This document shows positions 8,336 to 17,717 of a stretch of DNA of 64,000 bases, piece by piece (the first letter of the stretch is position 1; each line of letters begins with the position of its first letter). Source of the stretch: Sunxiuqinia sp965230765 (GTDB lineage Bacteria; Bacteroidota; Bacteroidia; Bacteroidales; Prolixibacteraceae); assembly GCA_965230765.1 (NCBI GenBank), contig CBDDLR010000001.1, positions 992,001 through 1,056,000 of the forward strand, in the 5' to 3' direction. The notes under the pieces are model-generated. The model was not told the origin of the DNA. It worked only from the letters and a program-made list of their open reading frames with translations, and made no database searches. Position numbers and translations under genes: made by a program.

Positions 8336-11300
8336 ATGCGTTTCCAAAATTTCAATCTCTCAAAAGGGAGAAAACTAGTAACCTCTGTCAAATTTGAAAC
8401 AAAACAATCTTCTGGAAGAAGGAAGTTTGTGAAAGCAATGGGTATTGGCGCATTAACATGGAGTCCGATTGTTGATGCAGCAAAATTGTTCGTAACAGAC
8501 GAGTTCCAAATAAAGCAAAAGAACAATACTATTTTCTTTTTAAAAGGAAACAGAATTTGTTGGGAGCTAAGCGACAAGCTTTTTGAGCCAGGGTTTCAGG
8601 TTCATTATGAACAACATGGGAAAGAGTATTTTATTGAAGGGAGTGGTTTTAAGTATCGGCATACTTCACTGGAGTTTTCGATCAAACTGCACATTTTCCT
8701 AAAAAAAGGCACATGGTTGCTGGATGCAGAAATACCTGAGTTAGGAATCGATCAATCAATTGATTTGATAAGCTGGCTGGACGGGAAAACACTATTGAAA
8801 GGGCAAAAAACATTTGCAAAAAACATTACTCGCCTGGGCAATTCAGACAAATTAAGTGTACATGGAAATTTTCAAACTGTTCTAAACAAAAACTGGGAGT
8901 TAAGCCTGAAATCCAAAAGCGGAGTTGAACTGATCCATAACAATAAAACTTATCAGAGCAACCAGCTTAGTCTTCTGCCTGGTAATGATTTAAATAACAG
9001 ACTTCCTATTTTCAACAATAAGTTGAAAAATGAAACCGTAATTTCTATCCCAGAATTCAACGATTGGCCTGTTTTTGTGCAAGACATTAATCTTAGCAGG
9101 GGTTCACTAAAAAACAATGAAGATTGGCGACCAACCATAGAGGTTATTCTTGCTGAAACGAATGCTTTGCTGGTCCACGAATCAAATGGATGCATTTCCT
9201 ATCTGAACAATCATTTATCGTTTGATATCCCGTTTCAGAAATATATTTACTATTCCGAATACCAGAACGGAGGAGACCCAACAGCATACTTCTCAGCCTG
9301 CATTGAAAAAAATGGTCATTGGATTTCAAATGAGTTGGGTGCTTTTAAGCTGATCGGCTCTGATCAATACCCCGACTTTGAAGCTTTTGGCCACGGAAAT
9401 CTGTTGGATTCAGAAATAATTGAACCACGGATTAGGGCTTTTAGGGCAAATGTACAAAACGGCATTGCACTCGGTTCGGTCTATCACGATTCACCGTCCA
9501 TTCGAATCAATCCACAGGAACCTGTACGAAAAATAAAAAAACAAACTACACTTAAAAAGGTTATTATTCCTTCCAAAACAAACACTGATGAAACGGAACG
9601 TTCTCCTGAAAGACAGGTTCCAGTCACTAAAAAATCATCAAAACCTTATACACAACAACCAGTTCGAAAACCAACACGTACTCAACCACAACTTGATATA
9701 CAGATAGATAAAATTAAGTTCCGCCCCAAGCGGGCGTTGAACATTCGGGTACTCCGCCCCGAAGATATGATTCTGCTCGAATTTGAATTTCACAATTTCA
9801 ACTATACCAACAGAGGTCAATCCCCATTTTTAGAACTGGACAACAGCAAAAAGAACGGAATAGTCATTATATATTTCTCTTCCCAACACACGCTGGAAGA
9901 AGCTTTCTTCGAATCAAATCAGATTCCTGGAACCGGAACAAACACAGAAGTCAAACTCCCTGCGAAACACCTACGTGCCCGTCGTAGCCGGTTAGTTTAT
10001 GAACTTCCTGCCGGAAGCGACGGTTTCCCCTTAACGATGGAAGAACTGCTTGACTGGTCAAAATTTAAGCTGAATGTGCACCCAAGGGCTTGGATCAAAA
10101 TTCCACAGATATCCAAACTAAAAACCCCAATATTCTTATCGAGTAAAAACCAAATAACACCAAAGCCTTCGAGTAGTCGCTTTTTAGACACCAGCACCAA
10201 AGATTATGCAATTAAGATGGTGCAGTCTTCAAAAGTTAAAGCCAGCCACCGTACAGTTTATGAAGAAGCTCAGCTGGCGAAAGTCCTGCAGCCCCAGCAA
10301 ATGCAAACCGTTCGTCCAACCTTCAGTGTCTCAAAACTTAAAAACGTAAGTCTGAAAATGGGGCCGGTTCCAAAATTCAACACATCCATTGAAGCTCCAA
10401 CTTTAATGTACATCTCCCCAAACCAGACAAACGATTTCTTTCACCAAAAAGAAGTTCGTTTTAGGGATACCAAGGAGACCACGAAAGCTGTCAAGCAAGT
10501 TACCTCAACTGAGTTTCGGGTCCTTGATCCTTTATATTCAAAAGAAGGACAAGTTACCGAGCTTTGGCATACTTCGTTAGGAGTGCGGTTAAAAGATGGC
10601 AAGACAACACGTTCACTTTCAAACTTTAAAACCATTCGTGCTTTGTGGGCGGATGAAGCGAACGAAAACTACAAAAACCCTGCAAAGCTGGGTGAACCTT
10701 TTATGGCTTCATTGGATGCTAGCGACCGACATATATTGGTTCATACAACTTCTAACTATGGAATTCCCGGTTATTCCCCAAAGGCTGTGCCAGTTAAAAA
10801 CCTTATGCTGACAAGCCTTGGTGCTTATTTAGACTGGCACGCTTTCTTCGATGTACCATCACCTGCTGACAATGACTTGAATATTATTGAGTGGGAACAT
10901 TTGGCTACCCTTGGACGCGATCACTATGTAAAAGTTGTCCGTGAAGGTTATCTTTTCCCGTTTGGGCATCGCGCTGCATTGGTAAAAGTAACTGAAAGGA
11001 AGTTTCACAAACCCACAAAATCTGCTGTTAACCGCCAACGCATGTACATTGTCGTTCTTGAAAAAGAAGTACTTTATGACAGATCTGACCCGGACAACAA
11101 ATTCATCGAGTTCCCATTTCAGGCGGTTCGCATAAATACCAATACAACACCCGATATTGACAACCCGGTTGATTCAACCATCATCAATGTGCCTCCATCG
11201 GGCGGAGGTTTTAGAACAATCAAAAAAATTAGCCGATTTGGTGGAGGCGGAAATACGACCTATAACTTTTACATCAATGTTGGGAATAAAGGCTTTCCGT

Positions 11301-13219
11301 TTGACATTGTTGTTACCGACAAGGAAGGCTTTGAGCACGTGATCCGAATGCCATTGGCTTTTATGGAAAACCGAATTGCCCGCAATATTAACCTGATGGA
11401 ACAGGTAATTAACAAGTACAATACCAATACAAACTATACAGAAACTGATTTTCTAGGACAGGACATTGCTTATGCCGAAAGTCTTGTAGATGGTGATACT
11501 TCATTTGAGACCGAATGGCTGAACTTTGGTGCGCAAACTTATCCTGCAAATGGACAGGCCGATATCAAGTTTCATCCATCTATGCAGGAGGCAAACGTTT
11601 TTATCAAGCAGTTGGATGAAATGACAGGTATTCGTAAACCTGCACGAATTACCCTAGAGGATGATAAAAATGACGGCATGGTATTCGCCCGGGTTGCCGA
11701 TGCTGTAGTCGATTTTAGCGGGGGTTCCGATAAAGCCGGAGGTTTTCTTTCACCAAACATGGCCATTACCGCACTCAGCAAACTGCAAGGGCCCGTTGGT
11801 GGTGAAGTTGATGATATCAAAGACCTGGTGTTCAACCCCGATAAATTCTTTGAAGCCTTAGAAGATTTCCCTGTCGCCAAAATTTTCGGGGTAATTAAAA
11901 TTTTTGATCTGTTGCTGGACGGACTCGACTTGGGAGGAGCATTTGATGATTTGATTGACACCATCAATAAGGTCAAAAAAGCCCTGGAAGACATTAAAGA
12001 TGAAATTCTTTACCTGGAAAACCTGGCAAAAGAAGCACAGGAAAATGTTGAAGATCAGATAAACGACCTGAAACAGGAACTTAAAAACAAAGTTCAGGAG
12101 ATGCTTGATGCATTGAATGACAATATCCCAAAAATTCCAAACTTCAAAACCTATGTGACTACCGATTCATTTTATGCAGAATATAAATGGCAGCCTGAGT
12201 TCAAAAGTAATCCGATCAAGGTTATTGAGGATATCCTGCATGTAAATGTTGATAATCCGAATGAAGCATTAACGATTACCACAAAATTTGAAAAACCATT
12301 TGACGCTTCAAAAGCTGCCAAACTAAATGGTTCAGCACGTTTTGAGAAATTTGGGATTGACCTTGTCCCCTTGCTGGCAGTAAACTTCAATTATTTAGAA
12401 TTCAAAACCGGATCTTCAGAAAAAACTGATGTAAAAGTTGACATTGATAAGGACAAACCGATCGAATTTAAAGGTGCTCTGAGTTTTGTAAACAACCTTC
12501 AAAGTGTCATCCCAAATACTGGGTTCTCAGATGATGGCCCATACATTAAACTTGAGCCAACCAAGGTGGTTGCCGGTTTCGACATTAGCATTCCGAATTT
12601 GGAAGTGGGTATTTGCATGATTTCGAACATGAGCCTCGGAGCTAATGTTACACTTCCATTTACAGGTGCCCCACTCACCATGGGTTTTAATTTCTGCAAA
12701 CGTGAAAATCCATTCCTGCTAACTATCTCATGCTTTGGAGGTGGAGGTTTCTTCATGATGGTTACCACCCTGAAAGGATTGCAATCCATTGAAGCAGCCT
12801 TCGAATTTGGGGCTGCCATGTCGCTCAATGTTGGGGTGGCATCCGGAGGGGTTTCTGCCATGGGTGGTTTCTACTACAAAATGGAATTGGTAGAAAAAAC
12901 CATCAATGGTGAAACAGAAGAAATTGCCGAATCAACACTGACAGGCTACTTAAGGATCAACGGCCATCTTTCAATTCTTGGATTGATCACGATCTCCCTT
13001 GAATTCTACCTGGCATTTACCGCAGTGTTTAACGGAGATAAGGTTGAAAAGCTTGAAGGTATTGCAACCGTGAAAGTAAAAGTTGAAGTACTATTCTTCA
13101 GCAAAACAGTAAAAGTGACCGTTCGTCGTGAACTGAAAGGCGCAGATGCCGATCCGAAATTTATCGAAATGATTGATCAGGATGACTGGCAAGAATACTG
13201 CCTTGCCTTTGCAGGATAA
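8336..13219 (+). CDS. Giant exported protein of unknown function, Tat signal (first of a pair)
   Basis: 1627 aa. I do not recognise a named family. Near the N-terminus 'SGRRKFVKAMGIGALTW' (residues 26-42) fits a twin-arginine export signal, with RR at 28-29 followed by a short hydrophobic stretch, so folded export to the periplasm is likely. Residues ~390-450 are a Lys/Pro/Thr-rich linker. A central block has motifs that look strongly constrained: 'ELWHTSLG' near 740, 'GRDHYVKVVREGYLFPFGHRA' near 862 and 'VTERKFH'. Residues ~1210-1265 form a coiled coil. The last third is Gly-rich and beta-like ('CFGGGGFFMM', 'GVASGGVSAMGGFYY'). The next giant gene follows after 33 bp. My impression that similar pairs occur in distant phyla is recollection only. 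Confidence 0.8.
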   Translation: MRFQNFNLSKGRKLVTSVKFETKQSSGRRKFVKAMGIGALTWSPIVDAAKLFVTDEFQIKQKNNTIFFLKGNRICWELSDKLFEPGFQVHYEQHGKEYFIEGSGFKYRHTSLEFSIKLHIFLKKGTWLLDAEIPELGIDQSIDLISWLDGKTLLKGQKTFAKNITRLGNSDKLSVHGNFQTVLNKNWELSLKSKSGVELIHNNKTYQSNQLSLLPGNDLNNRLPIFNNKLKNETVISIPEFNDWPVFVQDINLSRGSLKNNEDWRPTIEVILAETNALLVHESNGCISYLNNHLSFDIPFQKYIYYSEYQNGGDPTAYFSACIEKNGHWISNELGAFKLIGSDQYPDFEAFGHGNLLDSEIIEPRIRAFRANVQNGIALGSVYHDSPSIRINPQEPVRKIKKQTTLKKVIIPSKTNTDETERSPERQVPVTKKSSKPYTQQPVRKPTRTQPQLDIQIDKIKFRPKRALNIRVLRPEDMILLEFEFHNFNYTNRGQSPFLELDNSKKNGIVIIYFSSQHTLEEAFFESNQIPGTGTNTEVKLPAKHLRARRSRLVYELPAGSDGFPLTMEELLDWSKFKLNVHPRAWIKIPQISKLKTPIFLSSKNQITPKPSSSRFLDTSTKDYAIKMVQSSKVKASHRTVYEEAQLAKVLQPQQMQTVRPTFSVSKLKNVSLKMGPVPKFNTSIEAPTLMYISPNQTNDFFHQKEVRFRDTKETTKAVKQVTSTEFRVLDPLYSKEGQVTELWHTSLGVRLKDGKTTRSLSNFKTIRALWADEANENYKNPAKLGEPFMASLDASDRHILVHTTSNYGIPGYSPKAVPVKNLMLTSLGAYLDWHAFFDVPSPADNDLNIIEWEHLATLGRDHYVKVVREGYLFPFGHRAALVKVTERKFHKPTKSAVNRQRMYIVVLEKEVLYDRSDPDNKFIEFPFQAVRINTNTTPDIDNPVDSTIINVPPSGGGFRTIKKISRFGGGGNTTYNFYINVGNKGFPFDIVVTDKEGFEHVIRMPLAFMENRIARNINLMEQVINKYNTNTNYTETDFLGQDIAYAESLVDGDTSFETEWLNFGAQTYPANGQADIKFHPSMQEANVFIKQLDEMTGIRKPARITLEDDKNDGMVFARVADAVVDFSGGSDKAGGFLSPNMAITALSKLQGPVGGEVDDIKDLVFNPDKFFEALEDFPVAKIFGVIKIFDLLLDGLDLGGAFDDLIDTINKVKKALEDIKDEILYLENLAKEAQENVEDQINDLKQELKNKVQEMLDALNDNIPKIPNFKTYVTTDSFYAEYKWQPEFKSNPIKVIEDILHVNVDNPNEALTITTKFEKPFDASKAAKLNGSARFEKFGIDLVPLLAVNFNYLEFKTGSSEKTDVKVDIDKDKPIEFKGALSFVNNLQSVIPNTGFSDDGPYIKLEPTKVVAGFDISIPNLEVGICMISNMSLGANVTLPFTGAPLTMGFNFCKRENPFLLTISCFGGGGFFMMVTTLKGLQSIEAAFEFGAAMSLNVGVASGGVSAMGGFYYKMELVEKTINGETEEIAESTLTGYLRINGHLSILGLITISLEFYLAFTAVFNGDKVEKLEGIATVKVKVEVLFFSKTVKVTVRRELKGADADPKFIEMIDQDDWQEYCLAFAG

Positions 13220-13252
13220 TTATAAAACGTTGAATTCAGAAAAAACTAAAAT

Positions 13253-16200
13253 ATGCCACAAGAAATAATATTTACCACGCTACCACACCAGAGAGCCGAA
13301 GTTGAGGGCAAGGATGTTTTAAAGCTTTCCGTTTTTGTATCAATGAAACTAAGTACTCCGGTTGATACCACATTAAACGAATTTGAAGATATACTGGCCT
13401 GGCATGAGAAAGTGCTCGATGCCGATTTTCAATTCCGCTTACAGAACGGAACTGTGCTTGATGCCACGCTGATGAAGGATAAAATTGATGCTGATTTGTA
13501 TCAAAAGATTTTTCATAAAGACATAAAAGTTGACGATTTTAAAGAGGAAGAAGATCTTTCTGTAAAGAAAATTCATTCGTTCCCGATAAAACACATCCAG
13601 GACTTTATTATCCAATCTTACAAACGGGAAGCCATCGTTGATCCAAAACTCAAGGTGACACCTGAAAAGTTTGTGGATGAAGATAACCTGGGTGCGATCT
13701 CTCGGATCAAGCTCGATGCCAGAACCGTTCAACAGGCCACACAATCAAATCGCAGAGTGAAAATGCAGGCCTCAAAAATGATGGCTAAAAAAATAGATGA
13801 TGACCAGAACCTGCGAAGAACATTGCAACAACGAAAATTCAAACGTTTTGAAAAGCGAATGAGCCCAAAGGATGATTTTACCCAACTGAGGCAATTTCAT
13901 CAGGTGGATAAGCTTAAGCCAAAACTGCACATAAAGCCTGAAAAACCTGCATTTGAGTTTCATGATATTATGGCAGTGGTAAACAGCTATCCGCAGATAA
14001 TGCGAAAACTCGGGATCGTTTTGGACTTCATCATTCCTTATGATTCTTCGTTCCCCGATAAAGGAACCATTCAACTTGTCCCAAAATCATTGGTTTTTGA
14101 AGAAGAAGGAACAACCGTGTCCACACCTGCCACAGCCTATGAAATTACCAATAAAGGCTTTTACATTGGCGACAAAACCAATTCGATTTTCAAGCAGGGT
14201 TTTGTAAAAATCAATACCAATGAGTTTTCAGTTGTACAGGTTGATGCAGATGGTGCTGCATTAAAAACTTCCAATATGGCCGAAAACAAGGTTCAGCAAA
14301 TTGCCCGTTTTTATGAAGTAAGATCGGAATTGTCGGTTAGCCGAAACCTAAAAGTAAAGGAACTCGAAGAAGCTGAACCTCCCGAAGACGAAGGCTTACC
14401 ATTTATGCGTTCTGCAGGCATTGCTGTTACCAAAAACGGAATGGCAGAACATCTGTTTAAACGAATTGAAAACAACCTTCAAATCAAACAGAATTTTGTT
14501 ACTGCATCTCCACAGCTGATGCAAATTCAACCTAAACCGAAAATACAGGGAGTTGTACCACAAATGGTTCAGCTAAAGGTTAAAACCCCTGTGCAAGTTT
14601 TGTATTCCGATGATGTTATCCAAGGCTACCAGATGGACATTGCTTACGAAGACCAGCCTGAAAAATGGCATTCATTGCATCAACGAAAGGATGAATATAC
14701 CTGGATTGATGAGCAAAACAACCCACATGCGATCAATGACATTGAAGCAGATGAAGGGTTTATTCAGCTTGGTATTGCCGAAGACCCAGATGATCCGGAA
14801 GACGTATTTGTTTCAGAAACACTCGCTCGATGGGAAGGCTGGAGCTTATCAGTCCGCAAACCCGGTTATGCCATCAACGAATCTGATGACTATGAACTAG
14901 AGCCCGGTGAAACCATTAAAAAGGATTTTGTCCACACTGACAAAACCCTCGAAGCCAGAAAATATCAATTCGACCCGGATTTGGAATTCAGAATAAATGC
15001 CCAATCGAAGATAGTTCCAGGCACTTTGCCAAAATTACGCTTTGGTAAAGATTATCGGGTACGGATCCGTGCCGTCGACCTAGCAGGGAACAGTGTTCCT
15101 CTTCAAAATCAGCCAGAATCTCCAACGCAGTCCATTCGCAGCAATATTCGCTACATGAGGTACGAGCCGCTGGCCAGCCCCATTGTGTTGGTTGGCAACA
15201 AGCTGAAAGATGGGGAATTTCTCGAAAGCATGGTTATCCGTTCAAACTATGACCAAACGGTGTCCGAATATGAAAACAGCCATCCGGTCAATGGGGAAAC
15301 ATTGGATGATCACTCATTGCGTTATCTGTTGCCACCCAAGAACAGTCAGCAGATGGCTGAAAACCATAACATGTTTGAAAAAGCTTTTGGAAACCCGCAG
15401 CAAGCTAAAGAAATATACAGCATCATTACCAACCATGAGGGTTTGTATCAACAAGACGAAAAGAACCAGGAAAAGATATACAAACCCAACGAGGTTGAAA
15501 TCATTTACCTCCCTGACCCAATGGCTGCCGGTGTGGCATTATTTGTAGCCGATGGTTTTGAAAATACACATTCGCAGGAATTTGCGCCAAGGCTTTTCAG
15601 CTTCTTCACCAATGAAGAAATTCAGCCAGGCAAAACAAATAATATTCCCCAGCCTGAAGATTGGTATAATGCCGGACACATTCGAATCAGATTGGAAGAA
15701 GGCGATCAAGATGCCAAATGGAGTGCAACAAGCCGCCAGCTAACGGTTTACATGCCTAAGGGTTTGAGAACACGCATTCGTTTTAGCACATTCTGGAGAG
15801 AAAATGATTTGAAAGAGCTCTCAGCCATTTGGCAAATGGTTAAAGAAGAATCACCTGGAAATATTTCCGAATTGAAGGATTTAGCCTTTTCTGGTCAACA
15901 TTGGATGGTCAGCCCTTCGCGTGAAATGGAATTGGTTCATGCCGTGCAACAACCACTCGAAGAGCCCGTTATTCAGGAGCTTCTACCCAACAGGGATTTT
16001 AAACAAACCTATGCAGACATTAACATTCAATTTAAAGTACACGGTGAGAGTACAGAAAAAGTTGAGCTACAATCGCGTTGGACCGAACCTTTTGACGATG
16101 GGATTTCTGTTACGATTAAAGAAAAACAGGGTAGGAACAGCATTCCGGATGTGTATGTAAACTACCAGGATGATGTAATTACCAAAGGAACAATTCCAAA

Positions 16201-17644
16201 GCCGGAAGTATTGGTAAAAACACAGGTGCAGAATTTGAAAGTAATGCCGATCAAAAAGTTTCAGCTCCGAAACCAGCAAGAGTTTGAAAAAGATCCGCAG
16301 CCCGCTTCAAGAAAGATGAATGCTATTTATAAAACGCAGGCCGTTTCATTTCAGAAATTTGAACAAGAGAAAAAAAGTGCCCCAAAAACCTTGGTTAACC
16401 AGGTGAAATTTGATGTACAGGAGTTTAAGTTCACGATGATGAAAGCCGTAAAGTTTCGAATAAAACCTTTATTGCACCAGTTTGGGGATACCAAGCACCG
16501 CTGGCTCGATTTTAAATTGATTGCTGCATCCAGGTACCGTGAATATTTTGATAAGATTTTGGCAAGCAATACCGAACTAAACACAACCCGTGAAAGCGAG
16601 TGGCTGGAACGGATTAATATTCCCAGTTCAGCTAGGCCCAAAGCACCTGAAATCGATTATATCATCCCAACTTTTGAATGGCGAAAAACCCAATCGGGGG
16701 ATGCTATCCGTCATCAACGTGTTGGAGGTGGAATACGGATCTTCTTGAAGCGTCCATGGTTTTCATCAGGTGAAGACGAAATGCTCGCGGTAATTTTGCC
16801 TGACACTAAAGCAAAAGCCACACTAAACAGGCTAACCATGGTTTCTCCCTGCTATTCAGATTATTATACCAACTGGGGGATTGACCCATTGCTTTATTCA
16901 ACACAGCCTTCAGGATTTTCACCAAATCCTTCCGATTTCAGGATGAACCCTGTGATTGATGAAGATTTGCAATATCCAGAACACCAATCTGCCAAAGCCA
17001 AAGCTGTTGCCTATCCGGTACATTTTGATGAAGAGCGTCAAACCTGGTTTTGCGACCTGAATATCAACCCCGGGAACATGTATTTCCCATTTGTTAAATT
17101 GATTTTGGCCCGATACCAACCCTATTCCGTTCGAAATGAGCAGGAAGATGTTTGCTTATCTTCCGTTGTTTCTGCAAATTTCACGCAACTAATGCCAGAC
17201 CGTCAATCCACTGTTCGATTTAAAAAGGATGACAGTAATTCAAAATTTACATTAACTGTTGAAGGCACGATTTACAACGACCGCCTGGCAAAATACGGGA
17301 ATTACAATTTGCTGCGAATTAACTTTCAGGACAATGAAGTTGCACAACCTATTTTCGGAACAATAAGCGATGGCTCGAATGAGAAAGATTTGAATGATGA
17401 GGGTGCTGAAATACGGATCACTTCACGGAACATTGTAAATAACCGATATTCCATTAGCAGGGAATTCAAACTTCCCCGGAGCTATAAAACTGCTCCGTTC
17501 CAAATTATTATTGAAGAATATGAAAGAGGACCAAACAAAATTGGAGGCCTGCCTAATTCTTACAAAGATCGCTTAGAACAGTCTGAAGAAACAGACCGAT
17601 TGATCTATGCGGATGTGTTTAATGTAAATGCAACAGAAAAATAA
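13253..17644 (+). CDS. Giant protein of unknown function (second of a pair)
   Basis: 1463 aa, no family recognised and no obvious signal peptide. The N-terminus is 'MPQEIIFTTLPHQR...LKLSVFVSMKL'. Residues ~120-260 are highly charged (Lys/Gln/Arg-rich). A beta-sandwich-like stretch 'YRVRIRAVDLAGNSVP' near 605 resembles fibronectin-type domains. It is followed by 'ESMVIRSNYD' near 660 and 'LRYLLPPKNSQQMAENH' near 685, which look like conserved blocks. There are few cysteines and no transmembrane helices. It lies 33 bp after the Tat-exported giant, and a terminator follows its stop, so the two form a closed bicistronic unit. Because it lacks its own signal it may stay inside the cell or leave by piggy-back on its Tat partner; both are inference. 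Confidence 0.8.
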   Translation: MPQEIIFTTLPHQRAEVEGKDVLKLSVFVSMKLSTPVDTTLNEFEDILAWHEKVLDADFQFRLQNGTVLDATLMKDKIDADLYQKIFHKDIKVDDFKEEEDLSVKKIHSFPIKHIQDFIIQSYKREAIVDPKLKVTPEKFVDEDNLGAISRIKLDARTVQQATQSNRRVKMQASKMMAKKIDDDQNLRRTLQQRKFKRFEKRMSPKDDFTQLRQFHQVDKLKPKLHIKPEKPAFEFHDIMAVVNSYPQIMRKLGIVLDFIIPYDSSFPDKGTIQLVPKSLVFEEEGTTVSTPATAYEITNKGFYIGDKTNSIFKQGFVKINTNEFSVVQVDADGAALKTSNMAENKVQQIARFYEVRSELSVSRNLKVKELEEAEPPEDEGLPFMRSAGIAVTKNGMAEHLFKRIENNLQIKQNFVTASPQLMQIQPKPKIQGVVPQMVQLKVKTPVQVLYSDDVIQGYQMDIAYEDQPEKWHSLHQRKDEYTWIDEQNNPHAINDIEADEGFIQLGIAEDPDDPEDVFVSETLARWEGWSLSVRKPGYAINESDDYELEPGETIKKDFVHTDKTLEARKYQFDPDLEFRINAQSKIVPGTLPKLRFGKDYRVRIRAVDLAGNSVPLQNQPESPTQSIRSNIRYMRYEPLASPIVLVGNKLKDGEFLESMVIRSNYDQTVSEYENSHPVNGETLDDHSLRYLLPPKNSQQMAENHNMFEKAFGNPQQAKEIYSIITNHEGLYQQDEKNQEKIYKPNEVEIIYLPDPMAAGVALFVADGFENTHSQEFAPRLFSFFTNEEIQPGKTNNIPQPEDWYNAGHIRIRLEEGDQDAKWSATSRQLTVYMPKGLRTRIRFSTFWRENDLKELSAIWQMVKEESPGNISELKDLAFSGQHWMVSPSREMELVHAVQQPLEEPVIQELLPNRDFKQTYADINIQFKVHGESTEKVELQSRWTEPFDDGISVTIKEKQGRNSIPDVYVNYQDDVITKGTIPKPEVLVKTQVQNLKVMPIKKFQLRNQQEFEKDPQPASRKMNAIYKTQAVSFQKFEQEKKSAPKTLVNQVKFDVQEFKFTMMKAVKFRIKPLLHQFGDTKHRWLDFKLIAASRYREYFDKILASNTELNTTRESEWLERINIPSSARPKAPEIDYIIPTFEWRKTQSGDAIRHQRVGGGIRIFLKRPWFSSGEDEMLAVILPDTKAKATLNRLTMVSPCYSDYYTNWGIDPLLYSTQPSGFSPNPSDFRMNPVIDEDLQYPEHQSAKAKAVAYPVHFDEERQTWFCDLNINPGNMYFPFVKLILARYQPYSVRNEQEDVCLSSVVSANFTQLMPDRQSTVRFKKDDSNSKFTLTVEGTIYNDRLAKYGNYNLLRINFQDNEVAQPIFGTISDGSNEKDLNDEGAEIRITSRNIVNNRYSISREFKLPRSYKTAPFQIIIEEYERGPNKIGGLPNSYKDRLEQSEETDRLIYADVFNVNATEK

Positions 17645-17678
17645 GTGACAATAATTTAGTTGGTTTTGGTGAAACTCA

Positions 17679-17699
17679 GAGGAGTCAATTTGGCTCCTC
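17679..17699. terminator. Intrinsic terminator between convergent genes
   Basis: Inverted repeat GAGGAG (17679-17684)/CTCCTC (17694-17699), extended inward by a GU and a CG pair, then ATTTTTG. It closes the giant-gene pair and may also serve the convergent gene at 17718. Confidence 0.7.
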
Positions 17700-17717
17700 C
17701 ATTTTTGTATCCTTAAA

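Noticed and set aside
12499..12861. Minus-strand ORFs within the giant genes
   Set aside because: Antisense shadows; the plus-strand frames are continuous for more than 4 kb each.
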